Notes: generated by a model from the letters alone, not told the origin. A stretch of DNA of 64,000 nt from Apodospora peruviana (GCA_033439685.1 JAUEDM010000003.1:1146001-1210000), one strand, 5' to 3'. Positions 21,947 to 33,430 are shown, numbered from the stretch's first letter. Program-made: numbers and translations.

Positions 21947-23104
21947 CTTGGCAATGGTCGTCGGCCATTCCTGTCACCAGAGTGGGACTTCAAAGCTGGC
22001 TGTCGGCCCATCGATGGGGGTAAAGCTCATTGATATAAAATGTGGCAATAGATTGAGCAATTTGAGGATTGCCAAGGACCGGGAACGCGATCAGGCGGAA
22101 GGTGAGTTTCATTGCTACGGGCAGGGTTGGTTGCAACCGCCGCGCCGGTTAATATATCGGGACGCAGGTACTAGAATGCGGGCACCAATAAATCCCGAGT
22201 GCAAATCTTGCGAATAAGGTGCCTAGGTATTCTGGTAATATGCGTTGCGGAAAGGTCCGTATGCTAATGCGGAGGGACTAGATGGTACGAACGAAGTGCC
22301 TATCCATGCCAGCACCTCGACAGTTGCATAGACCATGCATGCATGGCAAATCACCAGTTTAAAGGGTAAAACACAGATACGACGGTAGAGAGTTCAAGTA
22401 AGAAATATTACACAATGAAACTGCCTGTTAAGTCCCTCCTTTATCGAAGCTTTATGTCCTAATAACTGAAAAGGCCTTGTTGGTTTGGAGGTCAATGTGT
22501 TTGTTGCTGTTGGAGTCAGTCAACAACAACCTCTGTCATCCTAACCGGGACAGACACCTGCTTCCTTGCTTCCTCTGCCTGAGATGGAAGATAAGTTCAG
22601 ATGGAATCCTGGCGAGCCACCTGGCCTGAACTGCCCGTGCATGGTTGCAACGGGTCAACCATCGATCTGGCAAGGAATATGTGTTCAGGCATCCACCGAC
22701 TGTCTTACCTAAAGCCAGGAGGGCGTTCGCGCCTGATCCGTAAGGAGTTTGTCTGACTACCAGCCACCACTCATAGAGACCAGATGAGATACACGTCGGT
22801 CCGACGGTCAGCCTTGCCAACACACCGAGGCTGCAGACGCCAAGCCACACACACAGCTCTGAAAGCCAACAAAATATGACATTTGTTTCGAAACCCGCTC
22901 TCCCAAATCGCGGCCACGCATCCTCATCCCGCCATGCTACTAACAGCACCCCGCAAGCGCATCGCTTTATAATTTGCATCCATCGTGAGTAATCCAAATT
23001 GCAGCTTCAAGGTACCTTCTCAGTTCTCGCCAGTCAAGTGATTGTCGCCATCATGTCTTTCAGTGCTCGAGTGAGCTCACATTGACATCCAGAAAACCGT
23101 CAAC
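21947..23104. other. Intergenic between GH115 and an orphan gene
   Basis: Divergent promoter region of GH115 (minus) and the 23105 gene (plus). A TATA-like GATATAAAATG lies about 90 bases upstream of GH115. No gene supported. Confidence 0.5.
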
Positions 23105-23806
23105 ATGATTCTCATGTTAAGCGACCACGCGGCAGTCCGCCTTTGCGAGCTTGACGAGAGAATCCAAGATACCGATTTCGGTGAAGTCGATTTCGAGCTG
23201 GAGGATAAAGTTATCTCCACCGTCCAAGATGTCGCAACCGCGGCCTCCGAGGACCAGTCTCTATCGCTTCATCATAACCCGCTCACCACCATGGCAACCG
23301 CAATCGAGCTCGACGAAACGATGCACTGGATCGACAGCTACTGCTACCAGTTTCGCTCTCTTGTCGACACGGTGCGCAAGGTCGAGCGCCTGTCGGACCG
23401 CAGCAGAAGCGTGCTCAGCTACCTACACGCGGGCTTGTTCGGCTGTCTGCCTGCTGCGGAGGAGGTGAAGGAGCGCGACGACGTGGACCTTTCGCTGCCG
23501 TACAACCCACTTGCTCGGGCCTACATTGAGGTGAATGACTTGTACAATAACACGCTGAAGGATAGGGATGATGCCACCGAATTCTACCGCGCGCGGAATT
23601 TTACGCCCATCTTCCGCAAGAAGATTGTCGTTTCGCAGATTCGGCTGGCCATCCTCAATTTGGAAGTGACAATGTTCCGCCTTGACCAAGAGCTCCGCAA
23701 GCACGAAGAGGAACATGAATATGAGGCCTTCTTTATTCATGGGAAGCGAATCGAGATCCGAGGTCACTTGGATACACTAGAGATAGAGCATAACCGGGAG
23801 ATATGA
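23105..23806 (+). CDS. Hypothetical protein, 233 aa, acidic and helical
   Basis: Intronless frame of 233 aa from an ATG in CAACATG context. The product is acidic with long amphipathic helices; there is no signal peptide and the first residues (MILMLSDHAAV) are only weakly hydrophobic. The C-terminus is a highly charged heptad-like helix. I do not recognise a domain. Codon use is GC-rich like the neighbouring real genes, which supports coding. The next open frame downstream (23885-24727) has a similar helical composition but is broken, and no clear sequence match between the two was seen. Confidence 0.55.
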   Translation: MILMLSDHAAVRLCELDERIQDTDFGEVDFELEDKVISTVQDVATAASEDQSLSLHHNPLTTMATAIELDETMHWIDSYCYQFRSLVDTVRKVERLSDRSRSVLSYLHAGLFGCLPAAEEVKERDDVDLSLPYNPLARAYIEVNDLYNNTLKDRDDATEFYRARNFTPIFRKKIVVSQIRLAILNLEVTMFRLDQELRKHEEEHEYEAFFIHGKRIEIRGHLDTLEIEHNREI

Positions 23807-23884
23807 GTCACGTATGCTCGTTGCTGGAAATGCTGGAAGTGGTAAATAGGTAGTTGCCTAAGGATACAGTCGGTGAAACTAAAC

Positions 23885-24727
23885 ATGAGGCCGAGTCATT
23901 ATACTCCATTTCACCACCGTCAAATACAAAACTACAAACTACTGGGTTTGCGTAAGGTAACAAACAGTCTCTATTCCAAGGCAATATTTAGCCGCAACAC
24001 ATCTTCTCTACCCCAACAGCACCTCATCGCACTTCTTCCTGCAGAGGCATCATGTGTAACAGCTATTAGAGCGTCAGTCATCAAAACTACCACTGTCGAG
24101 CCCGACGAGTCTCTCAAAAGCCAAATCAAAGACAAGATAACACGCATCATACCACACATGGTTCTCACAGCTCAATGAAACGTCGAAACCGAGACCCACT
24201 AGATTGAGGTTTTGCAGAAAGATGCCCACACTTTGAAACAAGTCGTCGGCGCACATGACATCAATCTCAAGGCCACCGTCGACGTGGCTACCGACAGTAT
24301 TTTAGATGATCCCGAAGGCAACATGGACGAGCTACGCCTGTTGAAGAAGTGCGGTGACATTATCGACACGCATAGGGGGTGGGTCCGGGACTACCTGACG
24401 GCGTACAAGGACGTCAAGGAGGCGATCGAGACACGGACAGCGTTGGAAGAGTGGAACACGGCGGCCTTTGCCAAATTTAATGGTGCCAACAAAAAGCTGC
24501 TGTGCGAGATAATGATGGACAGGTATGCCGGTCTGCCAGAAAAAGAGTTGAACGTAACGAAGAGGTACAGGAGTAACCCGTGGCTTCTGAACTCGGTGGG
24601 CGAGGCGAGCCCGCTAGCAGAGTTTAAACTTCTTGTTGACTGTGCGAAAGGGACGGTCGAGCAGATGAAGAAGTTGGTCTGGCTGTGCATGATTTACCCG
24701 CCCTGGTATTTGAGGCTGAACCAATGA
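23885..24727 (+). pseudogene. Helical orphan protein gene interrupted by two in-frame stops
   Basis: A single frame runs from ATG 23885 to TGA/TAG and on to the stop at 24725-24727, with only two interruptions: TGA at 24176-24178 and TAG at 24200-24202. Both are what C-to-T changes give (CGA to TGA, CAG to TAG). The sequence either side has the same Lys/Glu-rich helical character. The product would be about 280 aa, unknown family. Alternatively, the 42-nt stretch 24161-24202 begins GT, ends AG, is a multiple of three and contains both stops, so it could be a very short intron. However, its donor (GTTCTC) is poor and it is shorter than usual fungal introns. The 3' half alone has no early ATG. 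Confidence 0.45.
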
Positions 24728-25025
24728 TCATGGTACCAGGGTAACACAGTACCTATTTAGGTATGGAGGTGGTCGTAGCAATGAATGATGGCAAGGCGCG
24801 CATGTCAGATATTGTAAAGGAGTGTATTAGATGCTATGGTTCAGATAAGTATAAAAGACATTACTATTTACTCTAAGTGTATATTTAAGGACAGTAGACA
24901 TGACAAACCCACCCCCCCCCCCTTTCCCTTTTTCCCCGACCTAATCCCCATCAAAAGAAAAGCATAATTCGTTGATCGATCTTTCCTTTTCCGCTAACTG
25001 CTACAAAGGTAGGTAGCAGGAAAGC
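24728..25025. other. Short convergent intergenic region
   Basis: AT-rich 3' region with a C11 run at 24912-24922. No gene. Confidence 0.5.
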
Positions 25026-25457
25026 TTAGAGAGCAGAAGGAGCGTAGCTCTTGTCGGGCGTGACTGCGACGCCGTTCTTGGCCTCGGAGTCCGAGTAGGC
25101 AGGCCAGACGATCAGCTTCTTGGCAAAATCGACGACCGAGAGGGTGGTGAAGCCGTTGCCGGGGCCGAACTGGCCGCTCCAGCCGGAGCTGACCGTGTAA
25201 GGGCCGCAGATCTTGCCGCTGGTAGACGCATGGCTGGCGGGTGAGCCGGTCAGCGTGAAGGAGCAGGGCGTGGCGGCGGCGAGGTGGGTGTCCACGCCGA
25301 AGGTGACGGTGCAGGAGGTGTCGGCCGCATTGCAGGTCCGCTTGTAGCCCGTGATGGTCCACGCGGGCACGGCACGTGCCTCGATGTCAGCGGCCGGGGC
25401 GGCCAGGGTGGTGGAGGCGGCAGCGAGGGCGCCGAGGAGGATGGTTGAGAGCTGCAT
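25026..25457 (-). CDS. Small secreted protein resembling Hrip1-type (hypersensitive-response-inducing) proteins
   Basis: Single-exon gene for 143 aa. A signal peptide covers about residues 1-19 (LAAASTTLA-AP), followed by a propeptide-like stretch ending EAR, a kexin-like position, just before the mature AVPAW. There are four cysteines in the mature part (RTC, TSC, TPC, KIC), consistent with two disulfides. The block CGPYTVSSGWSGQFGP-NGFTTLSVVD followed by a PAY motif is the most conserved-looking region. It resembles small secreted fungal proteins annotated as Hrip1-like elicitors; this is from memory of the family, not a search. Expected to act in the apoplast or at the hyphal surface; actual activity is unknown. 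Confidence 0.75.
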   Translation of the reverse strand: MQLSTILLGALAAASTTLAAPAADIEARAVPAWTITGYKRTCNAADTSCTVTFGVDTHLAAATPCSFTLTGSPASHASTSGKICGPYTVSSGWSGQFGPGNGFTTLSVVDFAKKLIVWPAYSDSEAKNGVAVTPDKSYAPSAL

Positions 25458-28379
25458 TTTGAGTGTGAGAGTGTTTTAGACTGCTGGTTGCGGTAGTCTT
25501 GTGGAGAGAAGTGTGTGTGTAGAAGATCGTCTTGGATGATTGGAATGTGTGATGGTTTGTTTTCAGACTCAAGACAAGAAGGAAACACTTCCCCTTTTAT
25601 ATCTTGATTCCAACATATACAGACTCAGGCGAAATATCAGCTCACCGTCACGTAGGTACTCTAGACCTAGGTTCCAGCGCTAAACTCCACAAATGTCACG
25701 TACCTCTTGCAGTACGGGGTAGCAGGAACCCGTATGTCAACACTAGCAGTGTAACATCGGAAAAGATGAAAAAGGACCAGCTGACCAGCTCTGAATAGCA
25801 GATAACCCTAACCCGGGCTCGTATCGGGCCGGTGCAGTCATATAATACGAAAGCAGGAATGGGGCTGGGTTGGGCCGCAAGCGGTCGCCTGCCTGTAAGG
25901 TCATAGGTCAGGGCGCTTGCAGATACGAGAATTGACTGGAGTCTGGAACTGACCCCAACTGCTGAAATGCACATGCCTTTTTCCCCAGATAGTATCCACC
26001 ACCATTACTACCATTAGGCAAAAAAGCTCCGCAGCCGCCAGCATCTCCATGTCGGATTCCTTTAATATAGAATCTGACTCGGTCTCGCCTATTGGGTTTC
26101 TTTATTTCTGCAGTTATGTATTAGTCTTGATATTTCGGCCTTGACTCTGGACCGCTGGCCGGGACAGCTTCCCCCAGCGAATGTCTTCGATACGCGGGAT
26201 CGGGAGACAAAGCCCGCCTCCCCGGGAAGGATCCGAACTGCCGGTGTCGAACCGGGTAAAGCTCTGCTAATGACGTCCGCCGGATCGGGGTCAGCAGACT
26301 GAGCCACCACCATTAATTCCTCTTCCGATGCTGTCATAGTAACACGACCACTCAAGCCCGAGACTTTGTTCAGCCAGCTTACGCCAATTTAGTAAATTTA
26401 CTAAGGCGATGCCGGTTGGGCTGCTGCTGCTGCAGCTCAATTTTTGGAAGCCTGGCGAAGTCATACGAAATAGGTCTTTGAGTTGGTCTTGTCGACAGTA
26501 ACGATTCTTTCGGTCAAATGTTGCCCGGCTGTGTCGGCTCAGTCGAGTGCTCCGGATTGAACAGGGCCAGAATGGCATCTAGGTAGAGACAGAGCGTTTC
26601 GGAGTCGTCCATTCTCTGTAGCTTATGAGACGGTCTTAGACATTTCTCTGGGCATATATATTCCTTGATCCCATCTGATCTGAGTTTAAACATCTGAATA
26701 ACTGCTTGACATTCTTATACGGAGTCGATATTCCAAACTATCACAGTATCACTCATTATCATCATCTTTCCTCTCAAGTCCCAACTGTCAACTGTTGTCT
26801 GATCTGGTTCAACCGCCTGTTGATACAAAGTGTCAACGAATGTCTAAGCCGACCGGAAAAGTCGCTTGGATATGAAAAAGATCTAAGACTGAACAATTAA
26901 ATTCTGTCTTGAACTAAAACGAAACTCTATATCTCGTCTTACGTTCTTACCGTAGCACCGCGGATACTTGCCGAGAACTGAAACGTGTCCTCGGAGCTTT
27001 AAAGGCGACATTGAAAAACATGATATTCTTACATGGCGACACATGCCTAGAAAGACTACCGGGGAGATCTGGGCTGCAATTCACAAGACTGCCGCAGGGG
27101 AGTTGTGATGAGAAAGGGTGGACTTTCTAGACTTTCTAGACTTACGGGAGATTTGCCACGCTCAGGACCCAGCGCCGACTATCGTGTCTTCAATGAATCC
27201 CACCGCAGCATTAGTGAGGCAATGCAGTTTGATCGCATTTGTTAGTGGATTCAAACTTAGGTAAAGTTAGCGGTGTAGCACTCCCACTTGACGATCTTAG
27301 TCAGGCCTATGATCCTTTGATCGTATTAAAACCAGCGATCGTCGGACAGTTTCCGAAGAGCGACTAGATGTTTACTTGACTAGAAAATACATCCAGGCCG
27401 CTCATGAGGCTAGCAACATGACTGTTTAATGCCAAACAGATCCATGTTTTTGTTTAAATGATCTTCAGCTGCTGGTTTTCGTCGCTGCCATAGCCAAGCT
27501 TACTTTACCTGATATGGCAAAGCTGAGAGCTGTTCGCATCTTCGTATCGGAACAAATGAGCCAATGATATGTCAATAGAAGCACACGAGAAGCTAACAAA
27601 CCGGTCTCGGTTGCCACGCTGATGGCGGTCCCCATGGAAGTACCCTAACCTTAGGAACATGCCTCGAAAGCTCAACTTGAACTGTTTTGACGCTTTTCAG
27701 ACATCGCTGTTGCGTAGTCTATCATTTTATTCTCTAATGTCTAGGCTGGAGAAGCTCCGGGCTGGAACGGACGGATCAGAGCGCAACACTTGTTTGTCGG
27801 AAATCGCCGGGACAGCTTCCAGGTGGAGGAGGATGACCATCGGGCGAGAACGTTGGAGAAATCGGATGGTCGGTGCGGCCCGGCGAAATACGCTAATGCG
27901 GGTGAGTGAGGGCTTAACAATCTCACCGCACATTTTGGTCGGGGATCTGTTAGTGTCATAACACCCGTCAATCGTGACAGCTTGTCAGTCAGACGACGGT
28001 GGCACCACCTTTGCGGCTGGGCTGCAGTGGGCAAGCCCGGCATCAGACGACAGACGCGCCACACATGTTGCGATACCTGCCAGAAAAGCTACAGGCATCG
28101 CAAACATGCAATCACAGACCCGATCCGATGGCTTGGGTCGAGAATAGATTAAATGCTGCATTTTCCGCGATTTCAGATTGCTGTTTTTTTCCTCATCATT
28201 ATCATCTCAAAACAACACAATCACATCTTGACTTTCAATCCCCATCTGAATTTCCGAACAATCGGACCGCCAAATCCAGCCTCTCTCTCATTCGCTGCAA
28301 CCGGTAACCACAAACAACAAAACCCCTTTTTTCTGTTCGCCGTACCTACCCCACCAACACACAACAAAAGGAGAACAAA
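25458..28379. other. Gene-poor region, 2.9 kb
   Basis: No supported protein gene. It contains a two-unit telomere-like motif (TAACCCTAACCC, 25803-25814), a tRNA-like/SINE-like fragment on the minus strand (about 26215-26315) and short duplications such as CTTTCTAGA near 27121-27142. Open frames are short, overlapping and unrelated to known domains. It may hold decayed repeats. Confidence 0.5.
26215..26315 (-). repeat. tRNA-like/SINE-like fragment with A- and B-box motifs
   Basis: On the minus strand, TGGCTCAGTCTG (plus 26295-26306) resembles a Pol III A box and GGTTCGACACC (plus 26243-26253) resembles a B box. They lie 41 nt apart in the correct order. No complete tRNA cloverleaf could be drawn: the T-arm-like hairpin CCGG-TTCGACA-CCGG is present but the acceptor and D stems do not pair. 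It could be a tRNA-derived SINE head or a chance match. Confidence 0.35.
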
Positions 28380-28767
28380 ATGTTGCCAACAACACCATTC
28401 GGCCCGACCATGAGACGCTTCGCTGCCACCAGCATGTCTCCGTCTTCTCCAGCAGTCAAGGTGGCGATGGCGAAAACAGCACCAGGCATGATTATTCCGG
28501 GTCTGGTCGTCTTTGGAGCCGGTAAGTCACAGTCAGGCAGCTTGGACTACACGAGTAGCATGAACTAATATGGTTTTGGTGAAACCAGTCTATGGAGTGG
28601 TTGCATATGTTCGCTCACAGCTAAAGCAAGAGTCCGAGACCATGAACCGCATGTTTGCGCAGCAGAATTCGCCGCGTGTGCTGGAGGCGCGCAAGAAAAA
28701 TTACTTGATTGAAACGGAAGGAGATCCGAGGAAATCGGTCTATAATATCTTGAACTGGTCACGGTAG
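28380..28767 (+). CDS. Small single-membrane-span protein, probably mitochondrial, 106 aa
   Basis: Two exons (28380-28521, 28589-28767) joined by a 67-nt intron with donor GTAAGT and branch ACTAAT. The N-terminal 35 residues are Ser/Thr/Ala-rich with Arg and Lys and no acidic residues, like a mitochondrial presequence. One membrane span follows (about 36-55, GMIIPGLVVFGAVYGVVAYV). A charged, helical C-terminal tail contains MNRMFAQQNSPRVLEARKKN and ends in DPRKSVYNILNW. The conserved look of the tail suggests a real, widely present small protein. I cannot name it; inner-membrane complex subunits or assembly factors have similar layout. Confidence 0.72.
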
Positions 28768-29851
28768 ATATGGGGTTAAATTGGTGCGGTGTAATGTGTT
28801 TGTGACTTTTTGACTGTCTAGGTACGGTGTTGATTCTCTGGTTGGCTTCATTTGGATGGCGTTGTGGACGGCTTCTCGTTCCAGCCATGTCCTTTCTCTC
28901 GTTGCGCCTTTCTCTTCTTCTCCAAGTACATAGCAGTATCCCCGGCATCTTGCTTAGCTTTGAATAAGCGCTGTTCCGTAATCAACTTCCGCCATTTTTT
29001 TGCCACGACGTGATATATAACACCAGTTTACTGCCTCCTGGTAGTCGCCGAAAGTCACGAACTCGATGACATTGGAAACGGTGAGGGGGTCGACGGAGGA
29101 AGTAAATTTACAAAGAGCCCGGGGGACTCTGAACCACCGGGGAGGTAGCAATCTCCAATGTACACTTCTGCCGGGGTTTAAAACAGCAATGTTATACTTT
29201 GAAAGGCCCTGGGCCGCATACTAAACTATATTTTGTACCTGCTACATATTGGAGCTCGCTTTGCTGTATTGAAACTAGGTATAAATCTCCAGTGTGTGCC
29301 TTATATATGCTTTTGGAGGTTTCCCCACCGTATTTTTGTAATGTTTTCTTCTTAGCGAGTTCTTAAGCGGACCTTCAACGGAACCACTTGTTCGTTTCCC
29401 CAGGTTTATGAATAAGGTGATCTATAAGGACTGTAAGAAACGTCTATCCGCCCCAACCATCAAGTGTTTATACACTACCCGCTACTCCGCGATACAACCT
29501 TCCATTACGAGTATGGTTTAAATAACGCCCTACGTATTCGCAATTAAACATACGAAGCAATATTATAATATAAATACAACTAACGTTAACATTTTCGAAA
29601 ATAATATAATTACTATCGGAATTGTAGTCGCAACGTAGGCCTGCATGCGTTAAATGGCATTGCAGTAAGCATTTAATTGCAGCGTAATTGCCCAAGGGGT
29701 GGTGTTCACTGTGACGGTCGGTGCGATTGAGCCTCGATTGAATTGATTGCGACCGTCAACGGTATATAACCCATTAGAATTCCAAAGGCTGACACCTTTG
29801 GTATTCTGGCATCCTTTTGCGATCGAGGGGGGTTTGGTGTAATGGTTTGGG
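28768..29851. other. Intergenic region with AT-rich island
   Basis: Base composition shifts strongly to A/T around 29510-29610, with runs such as ATAATATAAAT. No gene is supported. The composition differs sharply from flanking genes, as in decayed or RIP-mutated repeats. Confidence 0.5.
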
Positions 29852-31674
29852 TCATTGCACTGGCTCGTCACACTCCTCGTTGCATAACTGAGCAACTGCC
29901 TCGCCATCCAAGTGCCATTTGTTCTTCGCGACCTTGTTTAACGCATGAATGACGCACAGGACATGCCCAGAAAGAATCTCCGAACCAAAGAGTTCATCGA
30001 GCATCTGCATGACTTCGGTGTACAAGAGAGCGCACTCCAAAATACCGCCAGTCTTGGGTGGCGCTGCTTCACTTGGTTCAGCCATTGGCGAGGTCGACAA
30101 ATCTTGATGTTGCGTGGGCTGTCCATGGATTGGGAGGCTGTGACCGTTATTCAAATCATCCTCCTGTGGCAACTCCTCGTCGTTTGCGGCTTTGTCATTC
30201 ACTTCGGGCGTGTTGGATGCTTCGACCACAAGTCTGGCATTATTCGCCTTCTCCAGCGCCTCCAGTCTCGTTCTCAGCGCGGCAAGCTCAGCATCCCTAC
30301 CGTCGTGCTCTGTTGTCACGACGTCTTCCAGCTCATTCACCGGCCGTTTCATTGGCCTGTTCTTGATCACCCTTTATAACATGCATGTCGAGCCGCAAGT
30401 AATTCACGTCCTTCATGGCTTCTCAGTTAGGTAAAATCAAGCCTTCCAATCGGTCAAGTCTCAGCTGGGTATAGTCGGCGTAGGTTGCATTGCTTGGTCC
30501 GTCGCCACTCTCAGAAACTTGTCGCTCAATTTTCTCGACTCGCTCCAGGAGCTTATTGAGCTGCTTTCCAGTAGTTCTGATCTCCGCCATCATTCTTTTC
30601 ATCTTCTTTCGCATCGAGTTGTCGACGTGCCCTTGTTGCTTGCGCTTCAGAGCTACCCTCTCCATCCTTTGGACGGTAGAATGGAAGGGAGCGAGATTGC
30701 CCGCCATGTTTTTGATGAGCTCGCCGCTGAGGTTGCTTGACGCTTTCTCGATGTCGACCTCGTCCTCGCTACTATCGTCATTCTTACCGTCATGGCTGGT
30801 GATCTCATGGCGGAACTCTCGTCGTTGTCGCCCTCGTGCTCATTGCTGGCATTGTTGACGCTTCTCTCGGGAGTCCTAAAGCGTGGTGCGGTTCGTGCTT
30901 TTCGTTTTTCCTTTGGACTGGCTGATGGTGTAGAATATTTGCCAGAGGCCTTCCTAACATCGTTACGAGGTCGAGATGGTGGAAGGTCTTTGTCAGTGGT
31001 AGCATCAGCAATAAAACAACAGGTACACGTTCAGTACTAACCTTTGAAGTAGACATTTAGGTCCATTTCTGGCGTTGCCACTTCCTTTCTATAGTCGCCT
31101 GGCAAAACATCCACGTGCTCCGCCCGCCAGGTGCTGTCCTGAAAGTTCGCTCCCTCCCAGAAGCTGTTGACCTTTCGCTCACCTGATGGATAGAGCAGGT
31201 ATCCGAGCTTTGTAGATTCCCAGAGCTCAAACAGTTTCTGAGGAAGACTCTCCTCATCAGGACGAATGCAGCAAAGCGCCAAAATTTCCGATGGGCTCCC
31301 AATCGCAGGGATCTTCGTCTTTGGTCCTGACATCCAGTGCTTGCGTCCAGACATCCAGTCAACCAATTCCATCAAGTCAACCCTCCCATGTATGTACAGC
31401 GCATGCCAGCACTCCCTGATCCACGGCGAGGATCTGGTCAAATGAAAGTAGACATCATTGGCGTCAATGTGGTCGGGGAGGCCGAAGTCATGATACCAAT
31501 TGTCGACGTATCGCTCAATCTTCTCCAGGGCTAGAAATGATTTTTCTCAGTGTTTTAGTGAGTTACTTGCGCTGCTTTACCGGAGGAACAGCGCTGCGGA
31601 TTGGGTCGAGGTGACGTGGGACTTGACGCCGGAGATAGGAGAGCTGCCTGCCGGCGAGTTCTCGCCGTCATCAT
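29852..31674 (-). CDS. Hypothetical nuclear-type coiled-coil protein(s), frame disrupted
   Basis: The first part has good splice support: exon 31581-31674 (starts Met-Met), a 50-nt intron (branch CTAAA), exon 31042-31530, a 54-nt intron, then a third exon from 30987. This gives about 190 residues with a Trp-rich folded domain (WYHDFGLPDH, SPWIRECWHALY), then a basic, Ser/Arg/Lys-rich stretch like a nuclear localisation signal. Near 30780-30840 coding character moves to another frame without a usable intron. It resumes as an acidic stretch plus a coiled coil (QLNKLLERVEKIERQ) ending at 30423. A further frame (29852-30370) has another coiled coil (ELAALRTRLEALEKA) and a C-terminal helical domain. 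It may be one gene with indels, two genes, or a decaying gene. No family recognised. Confidence 0.4.
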
Positions 31675-32206
31675 TTCGAGTTTTGTCGGACTCAGGATTT
31701 CTTGAATGCAACTATCGTGAGGATGACCGAGAAAACAAATTGTGGCAGAGATGATTGCAAAATAAGTTTCTTGCGGTGTAACTATTGCCAGGATGGCTGA
31801 CCAGAAAGTGTCAGTGGTGCGTTGCGAGAAGAAGAAGGAAAAAATGGAGGAGGTTCCTACGGATCGTGATAAAGTCAACTCAGTTTACGTCTGGCCCGGT
31901 TTGATTCTCGGTTCACTTTCATCTAAACTCGGAATTTCTCCGCAGTGCGATGTTCTTCCGAATTATCACCAATTGCCAATACAAATGCAAGCTTATGAAG
32001 CGAGAGTATATTACACCAGAAGTGCTGGCCGTCTCCCGAGTTGAATGCCCTCCTATCTATCACCGCATTCCGCTTCGAAAAAATATCACCACCACTGCCC
32101 ACCCAGCTAGGTACCTACCAGGTATCTTTCCCATCAGCCTCCTCCCGTATCCAACATATCGTCATGAGCGATAATAACCTAAGCAAAGTCATCCCCCAAA
32201 CAGCTA
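31675..32206. other. Intergenic between orphan gene and FSH hydrolase
   Basis: No gene supported. It holds the promoter of the 29852-31674 gene and the 3' flank of the hydrolase. Confidence 0.5.
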
Positions 32207-33430
32207 CTACGTCCCGCCGAGCACTGCTATCCATCGCAATATGTCAGCACCTCTCCAAGGTCACGACCAACAAAACGCACCTATCACCCAAGAAGGAAGA
32301 ACACACTTACCACTCGTAAAACTCATCCTCTTTCCCCCCTGCTGCTGCTGCTGCTGCCCTGAGTCGCGCCTATTACCCGCATGCGATGGCTGTCCCTGCT
32401 GTTCGCCCTCATCGGTCTCACTTCCCGTCCGCACCGGCAGCGAAGGCCGCCGTCTCATTGTGGCAGCCTTTCTATTCTCCTCAGCGACTTTGGGCACGAT
32501 GTCTCCCAACAGCTTGCCCAGAAGGCTGACGTTCTCGACGTCGCGCGGGACGATGTGCCCCAGGCCGTGGTCGTACATGTGCACCTTGTCCTGCGCGCAG
32601 ACATTGTACAGCGCGACGGCGGAACTCAGAAATGCGTCGTCGCACCCAAAGATGTGGTAGGTCGGGATGTCAATAACAGTACCGACCTCGTCGACAAGCT
32701 GCGGCGTGATCTTATCGGTGCCCTCAAATTTCAAGGGTGGCGAGCCCGAGATGAAGATTGCAAACTTATAAAACACCGTCAGTATCAGACCAACACCCAC
32801 CACAAGCACAGATGCAGCTCCTTTCCATCAAACTAGGTAAATGCCATGGCGTCCCTTGAAAGAGAGACGGAACGAACCTTAATCCTCCTCGGCGCACCAC
32901 TCTTAGCACACCGCAATCCCTCCTCGACAATCAGGCTCGCGCCCACCATAGCACCCTCCGAGTACCCGATAAGGGCGTCGATATCCTCGTCCTCCTCGAT
33001 AGTCTTGAACACGCCGTCGATGGCACCGCGCCACGCCGTCGCCATGTGCGTCGTGTCCACGCTCTTGTTAGCCGCCTGGAACTGGCGCATCGTCTCCTCG
33101 GGGCTCATGCCGCGCGGTACGTGCCGGAGCCGGCGCAGCGTCTCGAAGGCGTCGCCGCGCGACGTGTCCAGGAAACGGTACAGCGGCCGCGAGCCAAAAT
33201 AGTCCTCCCACCCGGCCGGTGGTTCCACCTCGAAGGTGCCCTGGCTGTAGGCGAATGTGCCGAGCCCGCGCTTTTGGAGCTCGTCAGCTAGGGGGCCGAG
33301 TTGGACTTTGAAGTTCTAGGATTATAACGTGTTAATGTGGAAGAGTGTGTGGGAGGGATAGTGGGAAAGAGGGGGAGAGAAACTGTACCTTGGCGCTGCC
33401 GTAGGCACCGGGAAGGCAGAGAAACTTCAT
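32207..33430 (-). CDS. FSH-family serine hydrolase (LovG-like alpha/beta hydrolase)
   Basis: Exons in transcription order are 33389-33430, 32878-33315, 32311-32764 and 32207-32226, giving 317 aa. The first three exons are well supported; the last, 20-nt exon rests on a GTAAGT donor and a GCTGAC branch site. The fold begins MKFLCLPGAYGSA and has the nucleophile elbow GYSEG (Ser about 133), acid Asp about 202/203 in FGCDDAF and His about 230 in GLGHIVP, a full triad. A Gln run and basic tail form a low-complexity C-terminus. FSH proteins next to reducing PKS genes, such as LovG in lovastatin synthesis, act as separate thioesterases that release the chain from the ACP. The divergently transcribed PKS 2.2 kb away has no release domain, so that role is likely here. 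Likely cytosolic. Confidence 0.85.

Noticed and set aside
26221..26315. Functional tRNA gene
   Set aside because: A- and B-box-like motifs exist but acceptor, D and anticodon stems do not pair, so it is not called as a tRNA.
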